The translations under genes and the position numbers were made by a program. Source: CAZOZZ01 sp965262425 (GTDB taxonomy: Bacteria > Acidobacteriota > Terriglobia > 20CM-2-55-15). From it: a stretch of 64,000 nt of DNA. The stretch covers positions 806,001 to 870,000 of the forward strand of contig OZ253536.1 in assembly GCA_965262425.1 (NCBI GenBank), in the 5' to 3' direction. The notes under the pieces are model-generated. The model worked only from the letters and a program-made list of their open reading frames with translations. It was not told where the DNA came from and ran no database searches. Within the stretch, counting starts at the first letter, position 1; each line of letters starts with the position of its first letter. Shown piece by piece: positions 1-8,506 of this stretch.

Positions 1-615
1 GTCCTCCAGATATCCCTGCCGATCGATGTCGCTGTTGCACGGTCTCGAACAAGTCCGCATCTGAAAGTAGAGGCAATCCGGATACGGTTCGTCTTCCCGG
101 ATGTTGTATTGGCAGGGGCGGATCTCGAACGCCCGCTCGAGGGTGGTCTTCAGACGCTCGAGTTGCGACCGGCTGATAAACGGTCCGAAGTAGTCGACCC
201 CATGCTTGATCTGACGCGTCAGATAAATTCTGGGAAAACGCTGGCGCCGGTTGATCTTCATCAGGTGAAAAAGAGGAAACGTTCTCATCTGGCGGTACGT
301 TCCGGGAAACCATCGCCGCCGCTCGTCATAGAGCAGGAACAGCGTTTCCATCGGAGAATCGGTCCTGCAGAATTCGATTCGGCCCGTGATCCGCCCGAGG
401 TCCAGGGTTCGTGAATCCCCGTCTTCGGGGAAATAGAAACGCTCTATCCTCTGCCAGAGGTTGTGTGTTTTCTCGAGAATCATCAACTTCCCGTGCACAT
501 CGAAGATCCGGAACACGCCCGATCGGCGCGGAACAACGCGAAACCTTTCGTCGTCCTTGCCAACGGTCACATCGTAGTCGATCGACTCGAACCTGAATTC
601 GACGGGCTTACCCAT
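1..615 (-). CDS. UvrC-like protein with degenerate GIY-YIG domain (partial, runs off left edge)
   Basis: An open frame reads from an ATG at 615 down to base 1 without a stop (205 codons visible), so the C-terminus lies outside the window. Residues from about 125 on resemble the centre of UvrC, the excinuclease subunit that incises damaged DNA with UvrB: 'RFPRIYLTRQ', 'YFGPF', 'RPCQYNIRED' and the Cys-containing 'RTCSRPC'. The N-terminal part aligns by eye with a GIY-YIG nuclease domain (SGVFRIFD ... NLWQRIERFYF), but the catalytic GIY and YIG motifs read GVF and MIL, so the 3' incision activity is probably lost. It may be a UvrC paralogue with another role, or retain only the C-terminal RNase H-like nuclease, which is not visible here. 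Kinship is fairly sure; function is inferred. Confidence 0.75.
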   Translation of the reverse strand, partial: MGKPVEFRFESIDYDVTVGKDDERFRVVPRRSGVFRIFDVHGKLMILEKTHNLWQRIERFYFPEDGDSRTLDLGRITGRIEFCRTDSPMETLFLLYDERRRWFPGTYRQMRTFPLFHLMKINRRQRFPRIYLTRQIKHGVDYFGPFISRSQLERLKTTLERAFEIRPCQYNIREDEPYPDCLYFQMRTCSRPCNSDIDRQGYLED

Positions 616-670
616 GGCGCTTCATTATAGAACTGAAGGTCGCGAGCGGACGCTTAAGAAGGGGGATCTT

Positions 671-820
671 GACGCAAAGACGCAAAGGCGCAGGAGGCAA
701 GGTGGAGGACTGAAGTTGTCAGACATTTTCCCGCTCGACGCGCAGGCTCCTGGATCTGATCGCTGGCAGGGGGGTGAATTCCGAAGAAAACACTTCTCTA
801 CGTCTTTGCGTCTCTGCGTC
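671..820. repeat. Dispersed GCAGAG/GACGCAAAG inverted repeat
   Basis: Two complementary arms, about 671-693 (GACGCAAAGACGCAAAGGCG) and 801-820 (CGTCTTTGCGTCTCTGCGTC), flank about 105 bp with no convincing gene. A related copy begins at 63928. The arms could fold into a long hairpin. It lies between the UvrC-like gene start and IS630 copy 1. Confidence 0.55.
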
Positions 821-860
821 GAGAAAAACAAACGGGGCGCCGAGTGGCTAGTGGTCCCCG

Positions 861-2271
861 TCAAACAGACTGTAACTTATCGAGCTTCTTTCGGGCACGT
901 TGAACTTTTTCAAGAATATCGGAAGCCGTTGCGGTCCAAATGAAGGGCTTCGGGTTCTGATTGTGACCCCCGACATATTCCTCCACGGCCTGGATTAGCT
1001 CAGGAACCGAATGGAAAACCCCGCGCCGAAGCCGTTGTTCGGAAAGATCCCGGAAGAAGCGTTCGACCATGTTCAGCCAGGATGCACTGGTCGGTGTGAA
1101 GTGCACATGAAAGCGCGTGTTGCGCTTCAACCAGTTGACGACTTTCTGATGTTTGTGCGTGGCGTAGTTGTCGCAAATGATATGGATCTGTTTGTCTTTC
1201 GGCACGGAACGTTTGATCTGATTGAGAAACCGGATCCATTCCTGATGACGATGCTTCGGCATACAGGTCCCGATAATCGAGCCGTCCAGCGTATTGAGCG
1301 CGGCGAACATCGTGGTCGTCCCGTTGCGTTTGTAGTCGTGGGTGAGGGTGCCGCACCGCCCCTTCTTCAGAGGTAACCCGGGTTGCGTGCGGTCCAGGGC
1401 CTGCATCTGGCTCTTCTCATCGCAGGACAAAACAATGGCGTTTTCCGGAGGGTTCAGATACAAACCGACCACATCCTCCAACTTCTCGACAAATTGTTTG
1501 TCGTTGGAAAGTTTGGGTCTTCCGCAGAATTTGTGGGTAAAACCGTCTTCCATCGCCGCTTGAGGAGACCACGGTGCTCGCCAAGCCTCAAGGCTTCCCT
1601 CGCAAGCTCGGCGGCTGCGCCGGCCTTGACCCTCGGCTGCGCTCCGCGGTGTCGGCTGGTGTGGGCGATGGGGAACGGGGCCTCCGGCGGGGGCTCCGGG
1701 CACCGGGTGTAGGCGTCCGACCGAAGTGGGTACTGGAATATTCGCCGTCGAACAAAAGAATAAGGTACTTTGTTTCAATTACTTATGTGCGCACAGGCCT
1801 TTGGACTGCCCACAAATTCTGCGGAGGAGGCGAAAGTTTGAAGGTGCGTGCCAGATGAGGCTTCAAGCCATGAGCCCGCCAGATTCTCCCTACCGTGGAC
1901 TCGCTGACGCCGGTTGCCCTGGCCATCAAGGACCGGCTCCAGTGCGTGGCGTTCGGAGGCTTCCCTTCGACCGTCTTCTTCACGATCCGGGCCCGCTTCC
2001 GGCGGCCGATCGAGGGAATCCGTCCACTGCGGGAAGCGTCCTTTTCGATTCCCCCGAGGCCATCTTCAACGAAACGATCGCGCCAACGTCCGGCCTTTTG
2101 ACGAGTGATGTCCAACTTGGCAGCGATCTCCTGATTGTCCAGACCCCCGGCGGCCAGCAAGACAATTCGAGATCGTTCCGCCAACCGGACCGCCACACTG
2201 CGGCTTCGGCTCAGTCGCTCCAGTTCCTTCCGCACAGGAATGTCCAATTTAATCGTCGGTGCTCTCCTCAT
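861..2271 (-). pseudogene. IS630 transposase, split by a MITE
   Basis: This is the same 361-codon DDE transposase as in the intact copies (N-terminal HTH; catalytic Asp in 'LSCDEKSQ', Asp in 'IICDNYA', Glu in 'NMVERFF'). It is broken after the codons for 'TFKL' by the MITE at 1515-1831. The 3' two thirds remain open and are joined in frame to MITE sequence, giving a 305-codon chimeric frame (861-1778, TTG start) that keeps all three catalytic acids but lacks the DNA-binding HTH. The element itself is presumably immobile unless another copy acts in trans. Confidence 0.9.
1515..1831. mobile_element. 317-bp MITE with ISL3-type ends, copy 1 (inside IS630)
   Basis: The element is bounded by near-perfect inverted repeats sharing CCGCAGAATTTGTGGG and by the 8-bp duplication GAAAGTTT (1507-1514 and 1832-1839). 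The uninterrupted IS630 copies contain a single GAAAGTTT here, which proves the insertion. Further copies, all exactly 317 bp, are at 17605 and 45367. There is no transposase gene; the interior is GC-rich with several potential hairpins. The ends match those of the ISL3 element at 51665-53190, so mobilisation in trans by an ISL3 transposase is the likely origin. Confidence 0.92.
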
Positions 2272-2352
2272 ATATACTCAGACGTAGGAAAGCTGAATAA
2301 GTTACATTAACTGTGACGGACTACACTAGGGCACAGGTGGCCCGGTATCGGA

Positions 2353-3267
2353 TCAGTTCGACCTCAGGCCCTCCCAGTGGAACTTCAGGGAGTCGGCCGT
2401 GTGTTGCCGGGCGTAGTCCCAACCGTGGGTTCCCGGGTAGAGGTGAAATTCGTGTTCGATGCCCTTGGCGGTGAGCACGTCGCTGAGTTGCCTTGCACCG
2501 AGGAAAAAGCCGTACTCATCTTCGGTGCCGCAGTCGAAATAGATTCTCAGTCCGTCCAGGTCGGCCGTTCGGCGAGCGATACGCAACGGGTTGTTTTCTT
2601 CCCAGTAGGCGAGATCGCGGGACACCCCGAAGATCTGATCGAACAGGGAATAGAACATCTGCGCACGTCGCATGTTGGTCGCAATAGCTGCGAAGTCGTC
2701 GATAAGCATGGCGCTGTGTGCGCTGACGGAACTGAAGAGGTCGGGGCGCTTAAAGGCCAGCTTCAAAGCCCCGTAACCACCCATGGAAATGCCGCTGATG
2801 GCCCTTCCCGAACGTGTGCCTGCCGCCCGTGTTGTCGATTCAATCCAGGGTATGAACTCGTCGGTGATCATGTCCTCCCATCTATCCCCGTTGATGGAAT
2901 TCGTGTAGAAGCTGTTCGCGCCGAATGGAATCGCGACTATGAACTCACCGATGTCGCCCGCGGTGATCATCTGGTCCAGCATCAGGTCGGTCCGCCCCCG
3001 GGTGCTCCAGCGCTTTTCGTTCTCGTTGGCTCCGTGCAGGAAAAAAATTACGGGATATTCTGCTTCGCCCTGCTCGTAGGAAGGGGGGAGGTAGAGGGCG
3101 TAGTCGAGTTGCCTTCCGAGGATGCCACTCCGGAAAGTCTTGTACTCTACGCGGGAGCCTTCCGGGACGATGTCCCGGTCCCGCCCTCGCCCGAACCGCC
3201 TCTGTCCGACGGCGTTCGAGACGAACAGGAACGTCAATACCAGTATCAGGAAGTGAGTCCGTCGCAT
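2353..3267 (-). CDS. Secreted alpha/beta-hydrolase esterase (esterase D / PHB-depolymerase-like)
   Basis: 304 residues. The N-terminal 22 residues form a signal peptide (MRRTHFLILVLTFLFVSNAV), so export is expected. The fold signature is clear: 'YALYLPPSYEQ', 'YPVIFFLHG' (oxyanion region), the nucleophile elbow GISMGG with Ser about residue 170, an acidic residue in 'YFDCGTEDEY', and a late His in 'PGTHGWDYARQ', together a plausible Ser-Asp-His triad. The family hydrolyses carboxyl esters, for example S-formylglutathione, feruloyl or trehalose mycolyl esters; the substrate cannot be read from sequence. It starts 3 bp after the AhpD-like gene stop, so the two are probably cotranscribed. Its 3' end abuts IS630 copy 1. 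Confidence 0.85.
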   Translation of the reverse strand: MRRTHFLILVLTFLFVSNAVGQRRFGRGRDRDIVPEGSRVEYKTFRSGILGRQLDYALYLPPSYEQGEAEYPVIFFLHGANENEKRWSTRGRTDLMLDQMITAGDIGEFIVAIPFGANSFYTNSINGDRWEDMITDEFIPWIESTTRAAGTRSGRAISGISMGGYGALKLAFKRPDLFSSVSAHSAMLIDDFAAIATNMRRAQMFYSLFDQIFGVSRDLAYWEENNPLRIARRTADLDGLRIYFDCGTEDEYGFFLGARQLSDVLTAKGIEHEFHLYPGTHGWDYARQHTADSLKFHWEGLRSN

Positions 3268-3270
3268 CGG

Positions 3271-3669
3271 TCAATCCTTTATATGAGCGGATACCTCTTC
3301 GCGGTTCTCTGGAGATTCGCCCGAAGGTTCGCTTGACGACATCCCGTCTCCGAAATGACGGATCTGAAGGGCCTCCGCCGCCTGGTCGGTCAGATCGACT
3401 ATGGCAGCGGCGTTGACTCCCATCGTGATCGCGATCGTCTCGCTCAGTTCTTCCCTGGTTGCCCCACACTTGATCGCCTTCTTGATATGGCCTTCCAGAC
3501 AGCCGTTGCAGTGGGTTGCCAGAGAGGCCGCGATGGCAATCAATTCCTTGGTTTTCCTGTCCAACACAGAGGTCTTGTAGGTTTCCTGGTAAAACCGAAA
3601 ATAGATTCTCCGCATCTTCGGCTCGACCATTGTGTAGGACGGCCACTTTTCTTTGGGCTCATCGGCCAT
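3271..3669 (-). CDS. Carboxymuconolactone decarboxylase / AhpD-like protein
   Basis: 132 residues. The core 'KELIAIAASLATHCNGCLEGHIKKAIKCGATREELSE' region (residues about 45-80) is the CMD/AhpD helical domain with the CxxC..H motif (CNGC, then His) used for peroxidase-coupled thiol chemistry in AhpD. The polar tail after about residue 105 is unusual. Members act as alkylhydroperoxidases or as ring-opening lactone decarboxylases; the CxxC favours redox activity here. It lies 54 bp downstream of the hybrid kinase and immediately upstream of the esterase in the same orientation, so it probably belongs to one transcription unit. Confidence 0.85.
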   Translation of the reverse strand: MADEPKEKWPSYTMVEPKMRRIYFRFYQETYKTSVLDRKTKELIAIAASLATHCNGCLEGHIKKAIKCGATREELSETIAITMGVNAAAIVDLTDQAAEALQIRHFGDGMSSSEPSGESPENREEVSAHIKD

Positions 3670-3723
3670 GAAGGCTTGTCTCCTCGATGTTTAGTACGAC
3701 GGGCGAGTAGGAAATGTTACGTG

Positions 3724-5724
3724 TTAGGCGGCGATGCCGTCAAGGACGTCTCGGATGATTGTGTCGAGTTTGTCGAGGTGAAAAGGCTTGGGAATGAAGC
3801 CCTGGATGCCCAGCACTTCAAGGGCGGCTAGGCGATCGGGTGCGGTATAACCACTGGCGACGAGTACCTTCGCTTGGGGGAAACTCCGGCGGATCTGGCG
3901 GAGTGTGGACAGGCCGTCCAGTACCGGCATGATCATGTCCAGGACGACCAGGTCGACCTCCGGCGTCATCCGGTCCAGCGCTTCCCTTCCGTTCGCTGCC
4001 GTCAGCACCGCATAGCCGCGGCGGGAAAGTGAAGCTTCGAGGAGCTTGAGGATGTCCTCTTCATCATCGACGAGAAGAACGGTCTCTCGCCCTCTTGGGG
4101 CTCGTCGTTTTCTGAAGACCAGATGGCGTACGGTGCTGTTCGACGCCGGAAAGCTCATCCTGAATTCCGTTCCTGATCCCGGTTCACTCTGAACGTCAAT
4201 GGTTCCGCCCGAACGTTGAATCGTCCCGTAGACCATGCTCAGGCCCAGTCCGGTGCCACGCCCTTTTTCCTTGGTCGTGAAGAACGGGTCGAAGATCTTG
4301 TCGATGATCGCGTGATCGATTCCACCCCCCGTGTCCGCCACCGTGAGCAGAACTTGCCGTGCTTTCGATCGAGTCCGGAACGTGATGCGTCCTCCGTCCG
4401 GCATTTCGTCTCGTGCGTTGATGGCAAGGTTGATCAGCATCTGGGTTATCTGATTTTCGTCGGCCCGGATCGGGGGCAGGTTCTCATCCAGGTCCAGCTC
4501 CAGCCGAATGGTCCTGTCCAGAGTTTCCGCCAACAGGTGCCTGGTCGTGCGAACGATCTCGTTCAGTTGCACGAGTTGGACTTCCTGCGGCTCATCCCGG
4601 GCCATGGTCAGTAGTTGGGTCGTCAGTTTTGCCGCTCTTCGCGTGGCTTCGATGATGGTATCGGCGCGATCGCCGATCTTGGGAAGGGGTTGGCTCAATT
4701 TGATCAGCTCTGCGGTCGGGAGAATGATGCCTAGAATGTTGTTGAAGTCGTGCGCGATCCCGGCGGCCAGAGTTCCAATCGATTCCATCTTCTGGGTCCG
4801 CATCAGCCGCCTGGCCAGACGGTTCCTTTCGGTGACATCCCGAATCACGACCGAAATGCGCTGGCCGTCATCGACCGCACTGATGAGCGCGGAGATAGAT
4901 TCGTCCTGCTTCCGTTCGAGTTCGGCTTCGAAGTTCTGAACCGAGCCCATGCGTTCGACGGACTTTCGAAACTGGCCGGCCGTCCGATCGGAGTCGAACA
5001 GGTTTAGGAGCGACCCGCCCGAATCACACTGCGCGAACACGTTACGGGCCGCCGGGTTCAGCTCTATGATCAGCCAACTCGTATCGCACATGTAAACGAC
5101 GTCCTGCATTCTTTCAACGAACGTCCGGTACTTGGCCTCGGATGTTCGCAAGTGGTCGTACAGTGCAATGTTCGCCAGGGCGCTCGACATCTGGGGCGAA
5201 ACGATCGACAGGGTTCGAACGGTCGATGGAGAGAAGGCATTCGGTCTCTCGTCGGCCAGGAACAGGATGCCTCGTGCCGTACCGCGAGTGTTGAGAGGGA
5301 CACACAACCATGAGAGCAACTCTTCAGGGAACGGCCAGCCCGGACAACCAGTCCAGGATCGGGAGTCGCTGAACTGTATCGACCCGGCCGGGCTGTGAAC
5401 TTCCTCCGGCAGGTCCGATGTCGAGATCGTTCCGGGGAAATTGTGAAGTCCGCCAAACAGGTCGGAAACTGCCTCGAGTTCGAAGGTCCCCTGATGGCCT
5501 GGGCAGTACAGGGCCGCATATTTCGATAATGTGGCCTGGGAGATTACCTGGACCAACTCGCTGGAAAGTTCCCGCGTCGAAGTGTGTCCACTGATCGCTT
5601 CGCCGATCCGACTGACGAATGAGAGCTCCTCGATCTTGTCGCGGAAGGCAACGTTAGCTTCTTCCAGCGCTGTTGTCAGCTGCGAAATCCGACGATTGGG
5701 TTCGGAATCCATGGGGTCAGACAA
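3724..5724 (-). CDS. Hybrid sensor histidine kinase: GAF-PAS-HisKA-HATPase-REC
   Basis: 666 residues, no membrane segment, so probably cytoplasmic. In order: short coiled coil (about 8-40), GAF-like domain (about 45-190), PAS domain (about 200-300), HisKA with the phosphoacceptor His in 'GIAHDFNN' (about 330), HATPase with N box 'LAINARDEMP' and G boxes 'DTGGG' and 'GRGTGLGLS', then a C-terminal receiver with 'VDDEED', phosphoacceptor Asp in 'VVLDMIMP' and Lys in 'IPKPF'. All catalytic positions look intact, unlike the decayed kinase at 51205. Such kinases autophosphorylate on His and pass phosphate to the fused receiver. The start overlaps the HDOD stop by 8 bp, indicating translational coupling. 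The signal sensed is unknown. Confidence 0.92.
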   Translation of the reverse strand: MSDPMDSEPNRRISQLTTALEEANVAFRDKIEELSFVSRIGEAISGHTSTRELSSELVQVISQATLSKYAALYCPGHQGTFELEAVSDLFGGLHNFPGTISTSDLPEEVHSPAGSIQFSDSRSWTGCPGWPFPEELLSWLCVPLNTRGTARGILFLADERPNAFSPSTVRTLSIVSPQMSSALANIALYDHLRTSEAKYRTFVERMQDVVYMCDTSWLIIELNPAARNVFAQCDSGGSLLNLFDSDRTAGQFRKSVERMGSVQNFEAELERKQDESISALISAVDDGQRISVVIRDVTERNRLARRLMRTQKMESIGTLAAGIAHDFNNILGIILPTAELIKLSQPLPKIGDRADTIIEATRRAAKLTTQLLTMARDEPQEVQLVQLNEIVRTTRHLLAETLDRTIRLELDLDENLPPIRADENQITQMLINLAINARDEMPDGGRITFRTRSKARQVLLTVADTGGGIDHAIIDKIFDPFFTTKEKGRGTGLGLSMVYGTIQRSGGTIDVQSEPGSGTEFRMSFPASNSTVRHLVFRKRRAPRGRETVLLVDDEEDILKLLEASLSRRGYAVLTAANGREALDRMTPEVDLVVLDMIMPVLDGLSTLRQIRRSFPQAKVLVASGYTAPDRLAALEVLGIQGFIPKPFHLDKLDTIIRDVLDGIAA

Positions 5725-6556
5725 GGTTGAAAAATGCCTCGATATCTTCTCTGCTGGACTCGAGTTCCTCGATCACCTGCAGGTATTGGGATTCGCTGAA
5801 GCCAAAAGCTTCCACCACCGGTTCGCCGGCCATTGATTCGCCGGCCAGTCCCATGCCCACATTCGTTGCCGCCAGGTCGGCTATTCTCACCATGCCGGCG
5901 AGTTCCCCCGAGTCCTCGGAATCCGAAGCGGTGCCATGGTGATTGGCGATTGCGTTTATCAGTGGCTCTGGCATTTGCCAACCCTCGGCCAGCCAAGCAC
6001 CTGCCTGACAATGATCGATGTCGAGTAACTGCTTCTCGGCGTCAAATAGCGGAACGTCGGCATCTTCGACCAGCCGTCGGACCTCTTCGTATTGCTCCGG
6101 GAAGCACATCTCCAGGACCAGCGCCCCGATGTCATGGAGCAATCCGGCGCAGAAGGCTTCATCCGGCGGTGTCGAGCGGGTCATCCTCGCGATCGCTGAC
6201 GCGGCGTGAGCGGCAGCGATCGAATGTTTCCAGAATCGCGTTCGTTCGGGATTGGACCTCGATCCCCAGGCCTGGATGACGAAAACGCTGAGGGACAACT
6301 GTTTGAGCATCACCGTACCGATGATGGCGATAGCGTGGCTCAAAGTCCGAACGGTCGCCCGATGACCGTAGTACGCGGAGTTGGCCAGACCGAGCACCTT
6401 CGCTGCAAGTACTTGATCCCGCGACACAATGTCGGCGAGAGACCGGTGGCTGTTGTCTTCCCCAACGGCTGACATGATCTTGCGGGCCACGACCGGCAGG
6501 GTCGGCAAGTCGCGCAAGGAGTAGATTCGCCGTTTCAGGTCGGTTGCTGTTGGCAT
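5717..6556 (-). CDS. HDOD-domain signalling protein
   Basis: 279 residues. The HDOD region (about 10-210) carries 'LRDLPTLPVVARKIMSAV', 'VLGLANSAYYG', 'HAIAIIGTVMLKQL', 'CAGLLHDIGALVLE' and 'HHGTASDSE'. HDOD is an HD-related domain found in two-component and c-di-GMP networks, often lacking phosphohydrolase activity. It is the first gene of the minus-strand group HDOD > hybrid kinase > AhpD-like > esterase, and overlaps the kinase start by 8 bp, so it probably acts in the kinase's pathway (inference). A LexA-like palindrome lies about 40 bp upstream of its ATG. Confidence 0.88.
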   Translation of the reverse strand: MPTATDLKRRIYSLRDLPTLPVVARKIMSAVGEDNSHRSLADIVSRDQVLAAKVLGLANSAYYGHRATVRTLSHAIAIIGTVMLKQLSLSVFVIQAWGSRSNPERTRFWKHSIAAAHAASAIARMTRSTPPDEAFCAGLLHDIGALVLEMCFPEQYEEVRRLVEDADVPLFDAEKQLLDIDHCQAGAWLAEGWQMPEPLINAIANHHGTASDSEDSGELAGMVRIADLAATNVGMGLAGESMAGEPVVEAFGFSESQYLQVIEELESSREDIEAFFNLV

Positions 6557-6594
6557 GGAAACACCCTCAATACACGAATCGGCCTCTGGTGACT

Positions 6595-6606
6595 GAACTT
6601 TAGTTC
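6595..6606. promoter_or_regulatory. Possible LexA-type operator (GAAC-N4-GTTC)
   Basis: GAACTTTAGTTC matches the GAAC-N4-GTTC core of the Gram-positive-type SOS box, 39-50 bp upstream of the HDOD start on the minus strand. It extends to TGAACT-TT-AGTTCA. A 12-bp partial palindrome can occur by chance, and the LexA motif of this organism is unknown. Confidence 0.3.
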
Positions 6607-6689
6607 AAAAGAAAATGGTGGAGATCCTTCGGAATCAGTCAGTTTCCAGCCATCCCGGGGGCGGTCCGCCGGGGTCTGGCCGTAGCTAG

Positions 6690-8234
6690 GAGTCTGCGCG
6701 GCAAAGCGCGAAGAACTCGGAGCTATTGGGATTCGATAGGGTCTTGGGAGCAGAACCGCCCGATTCTTTCGAAATGACCTGTTCGAAGCTGTGCGGACCT
6801 GAGTCGTTGGCCCCGGGGCTGGGTTGGTTGTCCCCGGTTTTGCGGACTAGGCCCATTCGATCTTTCCGTTCATCCGTCGCAAGTTCACCGCCAGAGCCAC
6901 CAGGTTCCATTCGCAGGTGACGTTGTCCAAACCTCGCAGACTGAATTGTCGAAATCCGAGCACCGACTTGATCCACCCAAACGGTGGCTCACCGATGTGC
7001 TTTCGGGCCCGGTAACGATCACGCCCTCGCTGGGTTTTCATCTTGCGGATCATCCGACCCATCGCTGTGCTTTTGGGTGGGAGTGGGGCCGTGTCAATAT
7101 CCTTCTCGCGGCCCATCGGGACGTACCCATCAATTTCTCGTCGTTCCAGCATTCGCAGATTCGACTCGGATCGGTATCCCGCATCCGCCAGTACCCGGTC
7201 CGGACTCTCGGACAGATTCTTGTTCAACTCATCCAGAGTCGGTGTCAACTGTCCGGTATCGGAAGCATTGTTGCTCACCGTTGTGGCGACGATGATTCGC
7301 GCCTCGGAATCCACCGCCGCCTGCGCGTTGTAGCATTGTTGGAATCCTTCCGTCGAGGTCTTCATAATCCGGCTTTCCGGATCGGTGAAGTTATCCTGGG
7401 CTTTGGGTTTGGGCTCACCCATGGGGCGTTTGAACGGCTTGCCCTTCTTGCCGCTTCCAGGCTTGTCGTCTCCCGGTTTCCTTTCCGCTTCCTGGTCGGC
7501 AGCCATCTGACGCTCTTCGAGTCGCTTCATCGCCACCTGGATCGTGGTCCGTCGCTTCTCGTGCGTCGCCAATCCTTCGGGTAGTTCGTCTCCTCGCCGA
7601 TCGGCCCCGTAACGCTGGTCTTCTTCCTCATCGGTCGCGGTTGCCCGATTGATCAGATCCCGAATCTGTTCCCCCAACTCGGTTTCCTGCTTCTTCATCC
7701 GTTCATAGCTCATCGCTTTGCGTTTGCTCGCATTCGCCCGCATCTTGGTTCCATCCACCGCCACGGTTCCCATCTTCACCAGTCCCGCTTCTCGCGCCAT
7801 TCTCACCACTTGCACAAACAGGTTCCCGAACTCCTCCAGATGCAGTTTGCGAAAATCTGAAATCGTTCGGTGTGCCGGGAAGTTCGCCGATCCCAACATT
7901 CGGAACGCCACGTCTTCGCTCATCTTTGCCGCCATCTTCCTGGACGAAAACACCCCGGTCGCGTACCCATAGATCAGCACCTTCACCATCATCCGCGGAT
8001 CGTACGCCTGATTGCCTGGTCCTTCACTTCCATACCGCTCTTCAAACGCGCTCAAATCCATCGCGTCCACGGCATCCGATATGAAATAGGACAGGTGATC
8101 TTCCGCCAGCCAATCTCTCAACGACGGCGGCATCAGCAGGCTCTGTTCCGGAATATAGGTCCGATAGGTTCGTGACATGTCCTACATCTTCGTTCCGGTA
8201 CCGCCCAATTCCGGTCCTTCTGCCGCGCAGGCTC
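6690..8234 (-). mobile_element. IS1182-family insertion sequence
   Basis: 1545 bp, inverted repeats GAGTCTGCGCGGCA and the complement of GAGCCTGCGCGGCA, flanked by a 4-bp duplication CTAG (6686-6689, 8235-8238). It encodes one transposase. Two 158-bp MITEs with the same ends and the same CTAG target lie nearby at 8346 and 11031. Confidence 0.92.
6847..8178 (-). CDS. IS1182-family DDE transposase
   Basis: 443 residues. An N-terminal DUF772-like domain (RTYIPEQSLLMPPSLRDWL ... AYDPRMMVKVLIYGYATG) is followed by the DDE core: Asp in 'GTVAVDGTKMRANAS', Asp in 'VLADAGYRSE', Glu in the C-terminal 'RARKHIGEPPFGWIK'. A charged linker (about 180-265) separates the two halves, as is usual for IS1182. 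The frame looks intact, so it could move itself and the 158-bp MITEs that share its ends. Confidence 0.93.
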   Translation of the reverse strand: MSRTYRTYIPEQSLLMPPSLRDWLAEDHLSYFISDAVDAMDLSAFEERYGSEGPGNQAYDPRMMVKVLIYGYATGVFSSRKMAAKMSEDVAFRMLGSANFPAHRTISDFRKLHLEEFGNLFVQVVRMAREAGLVKMGTVAVDGTKMRANASKRKAMSYERMKKQETELGEQIRDLINRATATDEEEDQRYGADRRGDELPEGLATHEKRRTTIQVAMKRLEERQMAADQEAERKPGDDKPGSGKKGKPFKRPMGEPKPKAQDNFTDPESRIMKTSTEGFQQCYNAQAAVDSEARIIVATTVSNNASDTGQLTPTLDELNKNLSESPDRVLADAGYRSESNLRMLERREIDGYVPMGREKDIDTAPLPPKSTAMGRMIRKMKTQRGRDRYRARKHIGEPPFGWIKSVLGFRQFSLRGLDNVTCEWNLVALAVNLRRMNGKIEWA

Positions 8235-8345
8235 CTAGGGAAGACACCCGCAGGCCGAACCGGTTCTGAGCCAGTGCGGCACGCTCGGCCGAAACAGTTG
8301 GACGGACGCCGGTCTCTTGGTGGACATTCCGATAGGCGAACCTAG

Positions 8346-8503
8346 GAGCCTGCGCGGCAGAAGAGATCTACTGCGAAAGCGGTATAATCGGTCCAGATTT
8401 CCCCGATTCTTCGTTGAATAGAACCACTATTCGCCTCAAAATCGAGAAAATCTGACCTCGATTCTCCACTTTCTCGCTACGATCCCTTCTGCCGCGCAGG
8501 CTC
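8346..8503. mobile_element. 158-bp MITE with IS1182-type ends, copy 1
   Basis: Inverted termini GAGCCTGCGCGGCAGAAG match the IS1182 element. The flanks are CTAG (8342-8345, 8504-8507). The right-hand CTAG has itself been used by IS630 copy 2. Internal complementary pieces (CAGATTT/AAATCTG and GAATAG/CTATTC) let the whole element fold back. A second copy, inverted and of identical length, is at 11031. Confidence 0.9.
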
Positions 8504-8506
8504 CTA

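Larger units (their letters stand above)
851..2326 (-). mobile_element. IS630-family element, subtype A, copy 1, interrupted by the 317-bp MITE
   Basis: The ends read GTGGTCCCCGTCAAACAG and, on the other side, the complement of GTGTAGTCCGTCACAG. They are flanked by the TA target duplication typical of IS630 (849-850 and 2327-2328), within an original C-TA-G site. Removing the MITE (317 bp) and its 8-bp duplication leaves 1151 bp, exactly the length of the intact subtype A copies at 8507, 24066 and 58459. Confidence 0.93.
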
